A DNA stretch of 35,713 bases from Psilocybe azurescens (GCA_023853785.1 JAJIRX010000701.1:1-35713), one strand, 5' to 3'. Shown: positions 13,406 to 25,600, counted from the stretch's first letter. The notes: generated from the sequence alone by a model not told the origin. Numbers and translations are program-made.

Positions 13406-13496
13406 TACCTTGATTCTTTTTCATTTACTTTAGGATCGTCCTCCCTCTACTTCCCGCTGCCACTGTATTTCACGGCCACCCCTTAGCTTTGTCGCC

Positions 13497-15244
13497 ATGG
13501 TTGATTGGATGTCCCCCGCTGAGATAGCGAAAGATGCTGGTGCGTGGTTTGGTTCTATTCAATCGCATCGGAAAATTCACCACTATGATCATGTCGCGCA
13601 GTCGCCTTCGATAGGTTCATGCATGCTCTTCTCGGTCTATACATGTAAGCCTGAACACTGCTTTGACACTCGGAATGCATTTGACATGCATTTGACACGC
13701 ACACAGGTGGGAGTTTGCCATTTCTATTCAGTTTGATTGGCAATACATCTCTGGGAAGAAGACCTTCCGATGGCCCATGGTGTGTAGTGCCCTCGCACAT
13801 TGAAACAATAGCTAACCACTGCCTAGATATTCTACTTCTTAAATCGCTACTGTTTGCTTTTTGCGTTAGTCGGGATGTGCGTACCTCAAACCTATCGCGT
13901 GTTGCTCTACATCTAAATCATTTGTCTTTCTCAGAGCCATCGCGCTTAATGTTACTGAGTATGTACCCTCATTTCTTCTGTTCGTTATTCAAATACTAAC
14001 GACGCGACAGAGAAGTAAATTGTCAAGGGTTATACACCTTCAACCAGGTACCTAATATATGCGCGTTTATTCCTTTGGGGACCTAACATCCTCCCCAGTG
14101 CTTTGGAAATGCTGCCATCGGTCTCGCAAGCATTAATCTTTCTCTCAGAACGTATGTTTTTACCCAAATGATGCGCATATATGCACCTATTCAAATATCG
14201 ACATAGCATAGCTGTCTGGTCGAGGAAATGGTATATCATAGCGCCTCTCGTTCTTGTAATCCTCGGACATTGGTCACTCCTTTTACACGGTACATATTGT
14301 TCGATACTTGACCAAAAGTCTCTCGCTGACTTTCATTTGTAAAAAGGTATCCTTCTGAAGGCAGCTTGGGTCCCTGGTCAGGGTTGCGTTATTACTCAGA
14401 CAGATAACAAGATGTTGGCCGCCACATTCATTTACACAATGGTCTTCGATCTTTCTGTCTTGTCATTGACGGCGTTCAAACTCTTCACCCCTAAAACTGG
14501 AAAATCGAAACTTGTTGAGCTCATCTTCAACGACGGTCTCATCTACTTCATGATTGCGTGAGTACACTGCTGATATCTGGGTCGGAGTATATTTCTTAAT
14601 TATCCTTTATGTTTAGATTCGCAGCTAATTTGCTTGCAACAGTAAGTCAAATTCAGTAGTTTTTCCTGGTGGGAACCTGACCTCTGCTTTGATTAGATAT
14701 TCATGCTTCTCAACCTGAATCCTGTCATGTCTATTATTGCCAACGTACCGGCTGCTATAGCATCAACCGTAAATATTTTCCCTATTTATTCATTGCTTTT
14801 CTAATCCTCCTTCCAATAAGATCGTGGCATGTCGTGTCGTTCGACGACTGAGCAACTATACCTCACGAGGGGCAGAGATGTTCCCGTATGATACCTTCAC
14901 GTATTTCAAGGATTGGTTGCCTTGCTAACGGTACTTCAGGGTCACTACACAGGGATCAACGATTGCCTTCCGCTCAAATATGTCCAACCTTCGACCTAAA
15001 GGCTCTACTAAAATCAACACCAAGGTTTCTACTGTTAAATCAGAAGGTGTTCATGTACAAGTACGTCAATTGTGGTAATTGACGTACAAGTCATCCTTAC
15101 CTTTTGCAGATGGAGACTTTTGAGAGTCCCACCGATAAAAACTCATACGTTGAGTATGACGCAGCTGGGAAAATGGGCAGCACAGACAGCTATGACCCAG
15201 AAGCCCAGGCGATAAGCGGGGAGTTCAAGCGTCCTCCGTATTAG
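13497..15244 (+). CDS. Seven-TM fungal membrane protein, copy B (intact)
   Basis: Fourteen exons, all GT-AG and in phase: 13497-13539, 13602-13644, 13707-13779, 13827-13876, 13935-13958, 14011-14047, 14099-14151, 14207-14289, 14347-14557, 14617-14641, 14697-14768, 14821-14885, 14940-15060 and 15110-15244. The sum is 1035 nt, giving 344 aa and a stop. It starts MVDWMSPAEIAKDAVAF. Hydrophobic helices lie at roughly 18-37, 53-76, 90-112, 117-136, 156-180, 195-215 and 221-240. The basic segment GKKTFRWPM lies between helices 1 and 2, EVNCQGLYTFNQ follows helix 2, and the ~90-residue C-terminal tail is hydrophilic and presumably cytosolic. It is the complete reference copy for the paralogue at 7124-8791. 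The family is conserved in mushrooms but functionally uncharacterised as far as I know. The topology resembles a 7-TM receptor, but no ligand or G-protein signature is visible. Confidence 0.85.
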
Positions 15245-16797
15245 AGGCCTTTTGTACGTGATGAAATGGCTTCGGCTCGCCACCATATCACCCAAAAGTA
15301 TACTCGCCGTACCACCTTCCTCTTTACGTCAGGCCTGTCTCGTTCCACATTGCACAAATTGATACCATCACCATCCTCCTTTCGAACAGATATCTATTTT
15401 CCCAATCCCTCGTTGTCGTCGCTTTCTGTACCTTTATTCTTTTTTTCTAGAACCTGTTCTATTTGGGACGGCTGTTTCTCTCATAGACCCATACCCACAC
15501 ATCAACATAACATCATTCCTTTCCAATCATCGGACACTCCTCGTCATTCTTTGCGACTCTGGCGCTTTCTATGTGAAATATGAAAATACCCTTTGTACGA
15601 TTGCGTTTCACAGTGGAATCCTTCAGTATGACGAAGAGACGAAAAAGAACCTCTGGGCCGGTCTTTTCGTTGACGATTTCATTTCGGTTGGACTATTTAC
15701 GACGCTACATCCCGAAAGTTCTCTGTCCAACCTCCCCTTGAACTTCTTTTGCTTCTTCCCCTTTCTGTCTCTCATTGTTCATTTCCCCTCTTCGATCGCG
15801 ATTAGCGATAGCCCTTCTAGAACGTAGAGGGAAATGAACTTGCAGTTAAACTTTCATAGTCGAACCTGTCTACATAGTACATATATCAAACCAGAATCTG
15901 TACAATATCGTGTCTCTGGGAATAAACCTTGTATTCTACATCAATACCTGTGGTTACTGTCTCATCAATAATAGTAAGTCAGTATCAGACATACAGGTAC
16001 CTGAACGAGGCCAGTGGCAAGTCTGGGTCCAACTGACAGTTCGCCACACTACATCGAAAGTTAGCGCGTCTGTTTGAAGACCGTTTCGCACGGGCCCTCG
16101 CATCATACCTTTGTTGGCGCTAAACTGTGAGATAAGAAACCCTAGTATGACTAAGAATCTACATAACGAAAGCTTGGAATAAATATGACCAGCAGCTAGG
16201 AAAAGATCTCCGTGCACGGAGGGAAGTAATCTATTGAGGTGCTAGCATGGTCGCGAGTCTCAAATTGGTATGGGTGAGAGAAAGACATTAAAAGGCTACC
16301 GTTAGACTGGAGGCGAGCAGGAAATAGACGTCTAGACTTCGTTGAAAATGAAATATTCAATTGTGCATATTTTCGTATTGCTCTATGCCAGAAGTTCATT
16401 CATTTTGTGTTAATTTGTGCGCATGTTACTGTATCAGTGCATTGAATTTCCTTGGATGGTGGTATTGTGTTTGGAAATAGAATTTAACGTCGACAAACAT
16501 GCCATGGGGCGAGGGCGAGGTGCTTATCAACTGCTTGTCATGGTCTTTGAACTTGCCTTTTTGAGGGAAGATCATTCGAACCCAAGTCATGTTCGCCTTT
16601 TCCAAAATTAGATTCAATTGAAGCAACTTGGCGTTGGGATAATGCGAAGAAACGGAGTACTCCCGTATGCCGCCGGTGGGGCACGAAGTGGCGCAGAATG
16701 AACGATGGATAATAACTTCCATGTTGAAAATACTGATACATACTTTGTTAATACCTTTTACATTGCAATAACTCGTATCCCATATTCAACAGCCTAA
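15245..16797. other. Intergenic, nothing recognised
   Basis: The 3' flank of 7-TM gene B and the 3' flank of the DUF1772 gene meet here. Short frames include a 98-codon one on the minus strand (16426-16722) without family resemblance and one in a pyrimidine-rich stretch (15266-15583). No repeat is evident. Confidence 0.5.
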
Positions 16798-17516
16798 CTA
16801 AATTGTTGCCATATAAACGGCCAAGGTCCCAACCCAGCCCACAGCACCGAGTGCAAGGCGAACATAATGGAGCTCTTTCCACTTTTGCAACAGCGACTTG
16901 GCTTCCTCCTCTTGTGCGATACTCAGAGGAGATGATGATGATGAGTCTGATACTAAACGAGCCTTCACGATTTTATCGCGGATGGCGAGAAGGCGATTAT
17001 TCGTGGGGAGCACTGAGTTTGTGACCGTCAGTATCTGTATCGTCGTCAGCCAGCGCGTTGCGAAGACTTACTAAAAATCACTGTGTATATGCCATTGGCC
17101 AACAAGAGCGGAGAAAGCAACAGAAGATAATTTCGGGGCGAGAATAGCAGGCCGGCGGGAGGAGTTTGGAAAGCTGCTGCCAAGACGGCCAAACCAGCTG
17201 CAGCTGCAGAAATCGCCATGTGCTTCTAAGCATGTCATGATACGGTGAGCGGTGAAGACAGAGGACCTGTCGACAAACTTTCACTGACCGCGCCCTGTTT
17301 ATATCCCCAGCCCCAAATCTCGACTGATTTACTAGTATCGATTCCAACTTTCTTTAGCTCCTCTGGGTATACAGCGAGCCCAATAGACCCCATGAATTGG
17401 GAGGCAATGTTTCCCCAGAAATAGTAAGAAACTGTTCCAAGCCCGAGACCAAGGCTGGCTGCATATGGTGAGGCCGTAGCCCGGGCGGCGAATGAGCTTA
17501 TGATGTGTGAAGCCAT
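16798..17516 (-). CDS. DUF1772 / anthrone-oxygenase-like membrane protein
   Basis: Three exons read on the minus strand: 17516-17289, 17225-17072 and 17012-16798, with GT-AG introns of 63 and 59 nt. The coding length is 597 nt, giving 198 aa. Four hydrophobic helices are visible: near residues 18-45 (LGLGLGTVSYYFWGNIA), 80-97, 105-125 and the C-terminal segment at about 175-196. Two features mark the DUF1772 family: a helix ending in VIFMLPTNNRL and the C-terminal KWKELHYVRLALGAVGW. A Ser-rich loop (SDSSSSSPLS) separates them. Family members include the fungal anthrone oxygenases that oxidise polyketide anthrones, but most DUF1772 proteins have no known substrate. The gene is divergent from the FAD monooxygenase at 19133, and no frameshift is needed. 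Confidence in the family is good; the enzymatic role is inference. Confidence 0.85.
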
Positions 17517-17570
17517 GGCTGGTGTTTAATTGCAGTTGAGTTTAAGAGTGTCTGGTTCGCAATTGGGCGC

Positions 17571-17580
17571 TCTTATATAT
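17571..17580 (-). promoter_or_regulatory. TATA box of the DUF1772 gene
   Basis: Read on the minus strand the sequence is ATATATAAGA, 55-64 bases upstream of the ATG at 17516. Spacing and match are typical for a fungal core promoter with a short leader. Confidence 0.5.
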
Positions 17581-19040
17581 GTTCTGGGGTGGCCCTGTGT
17601 TTAGGGGCAAGTTAGAGGGCGACCGCACAGACCTGAATCTGGGTTTGCGCCTTATTTTCCCAGGGTCAAGTGATCGGATGCGTTGATGCGCGTAGTCAAA
17701 CTACGGTTGCCTAGATCCTTTCCATCAGTGAGTGGACGCCCGCATTCGCGGCGCCTCAGTCAATACTCGCCGCTCCTGTCCTTGAATCTTAAATCCATGT
17801 ATATGTCATGCCGTATGACACTGCTGGATCAACGCTTCCGTTTGGATTCAGAACACTGCGATCGTTGTCTACAGCTTTCCTCCGACTCAACTTGAAATAT
17901 AGCTCTTAGTAAGGAGCAAGAGGAAGAGTACTGTTGTGTCTGATATAGCATCGAGATTTACCGACCCACCCAGATGCTATAACGCGCTAGGGAGGTGATC
18001 CTGAAAGTCAAGCATTGTCTAGAACTTGACTCCCGCTTTTCGCCCGCTGGAGGCGAGGCCTGGGCAAGATCTCCTTCAAACTATGTTGCGATACGCCCCA
18101 TCATTTCTTCTCAGTCAAGTGCGTAGCTTCCGTGGCTGATAAACTTGGCATTAAACTCTAGACCAAGTGCTGTTGTCAAACTCGCGACCAGTAAATCTGG
18201 ACCTTTGTTTCAAGTTTCTCAGAGCTACCGCCAGCAAGCCATGCAAGCCTGTGATGTTCTGTGCGTTCAACTGGTCAAGTTTAAATTGGATGCCCGTGTA
18301 ATATCGTGACTCACTTTTCTCGTTAGTTTTCGCTCCTCCGTCCCCAGTGGGCGATTACAGATACTCGTCAAAACATCTTCTCCGCTCAAACTTAAAGTCA
18401 GCACTCACCGGCTCCGCTCCACCAAGTCAGTGTAGAGTCGTAGATAATATGAGCACAGGAAACCTGACAACGAAGAATGCTGTCTATTTATAACCCTTGA
18501 ACGCCTCGCTTGCGATGACATGCCCAACAGTATGTCCGGTGACCACTAGCTCGAGGAAATAGAGCTGCGATCCGTGATTATTCGGACGGGCTCGAAAGTC
18601 GGCCTTGCAAATGTAGGCATATATACCATTCCAAGACCTTGAGGTTGTTTGAAGACATCTTTTCCTGTGGCAGGGAGGAACAGTATATCCTTCGATTCGT
18701 CGATCCCGGCTATCTTACAGACACATGTAGGAATTGACTGATGAACGTTATCTTCGACTATGAACAGCGTGTAGAGCATGATGTCGTTTGCTAGTGAGTG
18801 AAATCTCCTTTAGATACACAGCGGCTGGTAATCTCTCTGACCAGCAATGGTTGCTATGTACGCTACCACGCGTTCTGTACGGCCTCCGGCATCGGATTTG
18901 GCGCGATACCATAGTCAGCCCCGCGGTCCCGAACGCAACTTACTATTAGAAGGTCGTCGCGTAATATGCGTGGAGCCTGAGCCTGAGAGAAGGCGATCCA
19001 TGACTAGGGATCACCACTTGTGGGCAGCCTGCCTTGGGAA

Positions 19041-19047
19041 ATAAATA
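19041..19047 (+). promoter_or_regulatory. TATA-like element for the FAD monooxygenase
   Basis: ATAAATA lies about 86-92 bases before the ATG at 19133, a reasonable core-promoter distance. It is the only clear TATA-like word close to this start. Confidence 0.35.
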
Positions 19048-19132
19048 CCACGATCGTGCATTGGTGACCATACACCATGGACTGGCCGTTCAAACCTCTC
19101 AACATACTACTTCTCGAAATCACTTCGCATCC

Positions 19133-20922
19133 ATGTCTTCTCAGAAACTTCGTATAGCTATCGTGTGAGTATAATGCGCTGGATGAATTGATACGGGCTG
19201 ATTGACACTGTTCTAGAGGCGGCGGAATCGGTGGGCTGACATTGGCAGTAGCCATCAGCAACCTGCATTTGGACGAACACATACAGGTTGATATCTACGA
19301 GTCCACTGCGAAGCTCACCCAGGTTGGGGCAGGAATCACTCTTTGGCCGCGGGGTCGGGAGATACTGAAGAACATGGGATTGGAAGAATCATTAGCCGAG
19401 CGATTATCTGCCGATCAGGAACTGCCAGTGTTGGGTGTTCCCAGTGAGTCGTTCTGAGCGGAGACTGCTATGACGTCTATTTTAACGCCCATGACAGAAT
19501 TGGCCTTTATTATCAGGAAAAGTGACAAGAAAAACGGAGACCTTATATCTGAAGCCATGCTTCCAGGTATATTTCAACACTACGCTATTATGTTTGAAGT
19601 TTGTTAATATTCGTCTTGGGACTAGGCGGGTCGATTTCAATCCACAGAGCCGACGTTCAGGAGGTTCTACTAACGCACATCTCACCCTCGATCAAATTTC
19701 ATCTTTCGCACCGTCTGCGAACGTATCGACAAACTACAGACGGCGTTGTGCTTGAGTTCAAAAATGACGAAACCGCTGTGTGCGACTTACTCGTAGGCGC
19801 TGATGGAATAAACTCAACCGTTCGACAAACATTTCTTGCTGAAGGAAAAGATTGGTCCGAGGAAGAAAAGGTCAAGCAAGCAGCTCCTATATGGAGTGGA
19901 ACATATGTCTATCGGGATTTAATCAACAGCGAGGTCATCAAAAGTGAATGGCCAAACCACCGTGCATTGGCAGAACCTATGGTGGTAAGTGAACATGTCG
20001 TCGTAATTTCTTAGAAAACATATATTGATGACAATCTTTACACTAGTATTGCGGCAAGAATAAGGTGACTGATTATAGCCACTATGTGCAAATTATATGC
20101 AGCCACTCACCGAGGAATGCAGCACATAGTCGCATACCCTGTTCGTCAAGGGAAGTTTGTAAATGTGGTCATCTTTTGAGCTATAGAGAAATGGAAGGAA
20201 CATATCACACTGGGCCAGCTGCCGTAGAGAGTACACCCAACGACTGTATGCCTCATTTTGTCGACTGGGAAGATGAAGCGGTGGCTTTGGTGAAGGTTAG
20301 TATTTTCAAATCTGCGACTTTGAGATTGATCCTGATGCATTCTCTAAGTATACCACAAAACCTTCGAAATGGGCAATACAGACGACCAAGCCACTGGACA
20401 GTTACGCAGAAGGCCGCGTTCTTCTCCTTGGTGACGCGGTAAGTCCACGTCATTGAATAAGTCTGGGATAACCAGAAAATTGATAACCCCTTGAACATAG
20501 GCCCATGCGATGACTCTTCACCTAGGGAACGGAGCCGGACAAGCGATGGAGGTAAACTTTACATCTAGGTTATTTACAGATAACATGATCCGAGACTGAC
20601 TGGCCTTGCTCTTTGTATCGCAGGATGCGTATTTTTGGCTAACATTTTGGAGAAGGCGATTCATCAGGGGAAACCGGATGTTCTCAAGCTTGCGAGAGTA
20701 TACAGCACAGTTAGGCAGCCTTTTGTCAACTTTGTTGTTCAGGCCTCGAGAAACCAAGGTCTACTTTATGAGCTTAACGCACCAGGACTCGAGAATCTTA
20801 AAGATGGTGATGACGTTCCACGCGATAAGTTGGACAATCTGGCGGGTTTGATACGTAAGGGCTGGGATTGGACCTGGAAGTCGGCGGACGATGACCTCCA
20901 AAGAGCACTCTCAATGTTGTAG
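19133..20922 (+). CDS. FAD-dependent monooxygenase, salicylate-hydroxylase-like (two frameshifts)
   Basis: Nine exons: 19133-19164, 19217-19443, 19498-19566, 19626-19984, 20047-20064 (only 18 nt), 20123-20295, 20349-20438, 20501-20551 and 20624-20922. The class A flavin monooxygenase hallmarks are in order. The FAD-binding GxGxxG is VGGGIGGLTLA just after the start. The substrate/FAD contact region contains HRADVQEVL. The DG motif is LLVGADGINSTVR. The GD motif is RVLLLGDAAHAM, followed by LGNGAGQAMEDA. The C-terminal helix contains RQPFVNFVVQASRNQG. The reaction expected of the family is NAD(P)H- and O2-dependent aromatic hydroxylation; the substrate is unknown. Two frame breaks prevent a clean reading: one base is missing at the T4 run 20174-20177 (a stop follows VVIF), and one at the T5 run 20632-20636 (in DAYFLANIL). 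With those accounted for the length is 439 aa, normal for the family. A Zn2Cys6 relic lies 0.7 kb downstream. Confidence 0.9.
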
Positions 20923-21615
20923 GCCACAATCTTATATAGCGTACCAAATATGAAGATTCAATTATCGTGGATCGAAATGCAAAATTTACTCTTCATTGGT
21001 CAAAGTACTAACCAAGCAAAGCTTGTTGAGATTTCCTTCTCTTGCCATGTGTACAAGTGCTGATAGATCATGCTCCTGTGTTCTTGAGGCTGTCGCAACG
21101 AACGGCCTTAATGTCCTTTCTACCACAATGGTCAATTTTCGTCGCTACCATAAGACCCGGCGTTAATATTATTGAACTGAAAGGCCATCACTTTTACCGC
21201 AAGCTTGGTCGTAATTCTCACTTTACAGAGGGACCATCTATTGGATATTTTGGAATTCTGGAAAGGATAAAGCAAATCTTTGCAAATGTGTTGGTTTTCT
21301 AAAGACTGTGAGATAAGGTTGATATCACCCTCACAAGTTCAAACTAATTAATATCATTATGTTTTAGATAGCAATTGGCCAGCAAACTTGGGTGCAGTTT
21401 ATCAAGGTGCGTTTATCAAGGTGTATTTCTCAATGAATATACTAATTCTCACCAACCACAGAGATATCCCGAACAAAGTGGGCACCAATGCAATGCATAA
21501 TGTCAGTCTCAATACAGGAGGTCGTAATGCAACAAATAAGCACCATTGAGAAACACTTGATATAGAATACCCATTAAATAGGCCACCACCTCTATAGTCT
21601 AGAAGCTATAGACTA
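20923..21615. other. Intergenic between monooxygenase and TF relic
   Basis: Nothing recognisable. It contains a short direct repeat of tttatcaaggtg near 21400-21420. The 3' part (about 21590-21615) probably belongs to the same degenerate copy as the relic that follows, but no further protein similarity to the regulator could be seen. Confidence 0.4.
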
Positions 21616-21813
21616 TTGTCGAATTTTAATAGGAGTGACACCTCCACATCATTGGATATGAACCCAATTGCTTCAGGAGGCGTTGGTTGGAATCTTCATC
21701 AATTGCTGCTTACAGAAATGGGGTATCTGCCTGATAATGAGAATCACATGGAGCATCATCCCAATGCTATGTTCCCAACAGCCACAGAGGACATGTACAG
21801 AAATAACTGTTGA
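21616..21813 (+). pseudogene. C-terminal relic of a Zn2Cys6 regulator
   Basis: This 65-codon frame contains LHQLLLTEMGYLPDNEN followed by NAMFPTATEDM. It matches the C-terminal part of the regulator at 27874-31102, which has LQLLLSEMGYLPGNA followed by GNMFPTSGTTS, with similar spacing. No zinc cluster, middle homology region or promoter lies upstream; the monooxygenase ends only 0.7 kb away. I infer a diverged, truncated second copy in opposite orientation to the full gene. An independent small protein is less likely because the match is to an internal stretch of a larger protein. Confidence 0.6.
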
Positions 21814-22646
21814 GAGTGCACTGACATAACAAAGGTGCTTTAGGCGCTGACCCACTTAGGTCTCCTTCATCTCTTTTTCTCATCTCCATTCCTTTATCTT
21901 ATGTATTCTATGAACCTTTTACTATAGGAGAAAGTATATATACTTGCCCCAGTAGCTAGAAATACCTCAGTCGCTTTTATTCTTTCTGACTGAAATATTG
22001 ATGTATCTATCTAGCTATTCTAGGTCCAGAATTATCAACAGTAGCAGTATGGTATTGACAAGCTCTGCAGCTTCACAATAAGCCCATCTCTCGTTGCAGA
22101 ATAACATGTACAGAGTCTGGCCACAAAATGTGCCAAAAGAATTCAGCCGGTGAGCCTTGTCGTTTCTAAAGTGATTGGCTGATAATTCATGTAATTTATT
22201 ACAGCCAAGTGTGATAGAAAGTTTTAAATAGCAGCAGGAACTACTTGTAGAAGCCACGGAAGCTGGCTCATGCCCAGTTCAGTGTTGTATACGAATACAA
22301 TGTAGAATGAACTCATCACTCTTCAGCATAGTCGTAGGTCAATGATCAGACAGTTTGTGAACTTGAATATTGGGACAATCCTGTAAATGGAGATTAGTTT
22401 CCGCCTTTTAGGTTGTGGATCAAAGGTGCTTAATAGGTCTTGCTGCCACACGATGTGCAATGCACTCATGCACTGCAATCAAGTGCAATCGATTTTGATG
22501 GCTTCAAAGGGATATAACCCCATTTGAACTCGGCCATCCACAATAAAAGCTTGGCGTACTTATGCGGACCGAAATGGCTCGTGATCACAGCGGGCTGCCA
22601 TTCTGTCTTTTCCGATCTAACCCTTCTCTTCAGTACCAGATCCAAC
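21814..22646. other. Upstream region of the bHLH gene
   Basis: No gene is supported. Close to the bHLH start there are TATA-like words (GATATAAC near 22511, ATAAAAG near 22543) and a pyrimidine-rich leader ending at the ATG at 22647. A short repeat of the word ctgcaatcaagtgcaatc type is present near 22450-22490. Confidence 0.4.
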
Positions 22647-25600
22647 ATGGATCCCTCACTTCTTGCCACGGATTACTCTTCCTATGCCTCTTCTTCATCG
22701 TCTTCAACGATGACCCCCGAAATTCCAACACGCCGAGCACATCCGGTGGCCCACAGAGTCCCAACGCACTCGCCATGAGTCTGCTCAACAACCTTATGCA
22801 GATTCAAGGGCTCGAGAACAACATCGTTCAACAGCAACTCTCCAATTCATTACATCCTGGCGCTGGCGCTGGATCCAGCTCTGCTCAGGTGCCACCGTCT
22901 TATACCAATAACTCGACACTTCTGCTTGAACAGCAGATCAAACTGTCGCAGCTGCAGCAGCTTCAGCAGTTGCAGAACCAGATTTTCCAACAACAGGTAC
23001 GCACTACCTTTTTTCCGTCTTGGAAAGGGTTTTTATGGAGGTGGCGATCGGCTTATACTACAACCGCTACCATAGATTGCGCTAATTAGTGGACAATCAC
23101 CATCCATGCTCCCATCGTCACCCCATGTGGACTCCTCGAGACAATCAGGAGGGAGTAACGATCAGTACACTGGTCTGCCAACGCCTGGTGCGCACTTTCT
23201 CTCGCATTCTATCTCTCATTTTTGTTCCTCTCGAAACATCCCCTGACTTTCTACCCCCAATGTCGATTTTTTTAAAATCATCTTTCATCATTTCTGCACC
23301 TATTCCGTTATCAGAAGGATTACAGTCTCTTCCGAGCCTTATCTCTTCTCGTCTATATGCACGCTTTTATTAGTCGCCTTTGAGCTCTGGCATACCTTTA
23401 TTGGGCACCCAGTCGTCCTTCTACTGCTCCGATGTGATCCCTCGCTAGTCTTCCGACATTGCGGCTCTTCGCCGCGTTTTTCGAAGGTTGGGGACACCAA
23501 CTTTTCTACCTACCATCTTCTGGGGTTACGTTTCTCTCCCATTTTATTTTTCAGTTGTGGTGTTTGTTAAATATATGAGCCCCTTCAATCGCTATTCTTC
23601 CTTCAGACTCCTTTTTCGTTGATTACACACGCCTTCTTTCCTGACTATATGCACTTTTTGAGCGCATTTCTTTATTCTTTCTCCAGTTTTTGTGCTCCAG
23701 AATAGTCTGACTCATATCACTTGTCTTTACTTTCTATCTTGCAGGAGCCTCCGCCGAAATTCGTCCACAGAGACCATCAATGTCTATGGACTTTACGACC
23801 TTATCCCCGTCTGCTTCCTCGGTCGCGAACTACATGGAACCCCTTCCTCGTGCTCACATCCCACTCCCTGCTGCATCCTCATCCTCAACATCCTCATCGT
23901 CCAACTCGATTTCGAACACAAACGACCATACGCAGCGGCAACAACACGCTCAAGGGCATTCGCCCAACCCGAATATGATTCAAAACCAGCACTATAGTCA
24001 GCAGCATGGCTCGTCTTCGCATGCACGTCACAATTCAGGCTCAGAGGGGTCTATGAATCTCAATCTGCAGAGGCAGCTACAGGCTCTATCCAACTCACAG
24101 CATCTTCAACAACAACGGCCTTACCACCCTCTTCGTCAGGGACGAATGCCTTCTTCCACTGCATTCCATTACCAGCAACAACAAGGAATGTCCTCCCTAT
24201 TTACCATCCTATATCCCCTATCCACAATGCCACTTCACCCCATGATGACCAGGCGCGCAATCCTAACTTTGAACACATCCAAAATCACAGTCAAAGGTCT
24301 TCCTCACATCATATGGTGGCCCCACATTCAGCGCCTGAAAGAGTGGCGTTCCAGATTTTCCAGGGGCCGTTCCCTGGTGGTGAGGGAAGTAGTGGTGGAA
24401 TCCCCGGGCTGGCATTAGGGCCTGCTGGAATGCCTCTAAATGATGGTCATTCCCTCCATCACGGTAGGAGGATGAGCCTGAGTGAGTCCCCGCGGTACGC
24501 ACAGGGGCAGCGGCCTGTGATGGCCAGCCAGATGGCCCATATCAACCAAATGCAAATTTTGGACCAGGATATATCACCTCTTACGAGCCCGTGGCTTGGT
24601 GCCCATCCTACAAGCAGTGCTAACCCCAATTCTCATGGCGCCGCATCCACTTCGCCATCAAACGGGAGTGCGGGTAATATCAACGCCAACCCAAATGCTA
24701 CCCCGAGCAGGAGCAGGAGCACCCACCGATCGTCAGTTTCTGCGAGTGTGACATCTTCGGGCTCCAATTTGAAACCGGGGGCGCAGGGAGTAAACGAACA
24801 GCGTCGAGCAGTGGGGATGAGGGAGGAGGTGGCAGTGGGCGTTCGAGGAAGAAGCAGAGTCCGGCGATTAGACCAACGCTTGGATTGAGCATGAGCGCGG
24901 TTGTGCCTACCGGAATGAAGGGTGAGGGATCAGGTTCTGATATAAGTGGGAGAGGAGAGAGGGAGAGGGATCTGCATCGCCTTTTGGAGGGAAAAGTGCT
25001 GGTGGGAAGGAGGCGGAGAAGGAGAGCAGCAAAGGAGGCGCGGAGAAGGATAGGGAATTGACCCTACATTCGTCGTCGTCCTCTGCGAGGTCGGGATCTG
25101 GATCCGTTTCTCCTGCTCCTGATCTCTCTGGGCCTGAGTACAGAGCTCGGAGCTCGGAGAATGTGAATGCAAATGCGTCGAGCTCGATGTCCGCTACGCC
25201 TACGACCAGTGGTGCGAACAACACCAATAGCACTTCTAACAGTGGCAGTAACATTGTCAGCAACAGCAACACCCTCAGGTCATATCGTGGCTCGCGATCG
25301 ACAAACTCGACGCCTTTGTTAAGATCTACCCCGACAAGTTTGGTCATGACAGCGACTTCGGCCGCTTCGATGTCGGGGAATAGTGCGAAAAACAAATCAA
25401 GATCGGAGAGTGGGGGCCGGAGTGGCTTGAGCGGTGGTGGGGGTGGAGGGGGCGTGCAAGGCCAGGGTGTACAAGACACCCCGTCCCCTGTTGATCTGAA
25501 CAATGACGATGAATCTGTCGGAGGAGGATCGGGAGGAGTGGACAGGTCAATGCCGCCGCCGCGGTTACCTGCATCTGTTGGTCGCGGTGGCAGCAGCGGC

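Larger units (their letters stand above)
8792..13496. other. Long gene-poor interval between the 7-TM paralogues
   Basis: 4.7 kb without a supported gene. The longer open frames (9057-9404 minus, 9374-9730 plus, 10887-11237 minus, 11563-11979 minus) show no family motif. Only the last has a plausible splice donor. The right end is the upstream region of the second 7-TM gene. No diagnostic repeat or terminal inverted repeat was seen. Confidence 0.45.
17517..19132. other. Divergent intergenic region, possible unrecognised exons
   Basis: This region separates the DUF1772 gene (minus) and the FAD monooxygenase (plus) and should hold both promoters. On the minus strand an open frame from an ATG at 18779 runs to 18546. 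A second minus frame is open around 18605-18484 (…HGSQLYFLELVVTGHTVG…, stop at 18484-18486). The two might be pieces of one small gene, but no convincing intron joins them and I do not recognise the product. Confidence 0.35.

Noticed and set aside
20606..20851. Plus-strand frame beginning DAYFWLTFW after the last monooxygenase intron
   Set aside because: It is the out-of-frame continuation caused by the missing base at 20632-20636; the neighbouring frame has the conserved C-terminal motifs.
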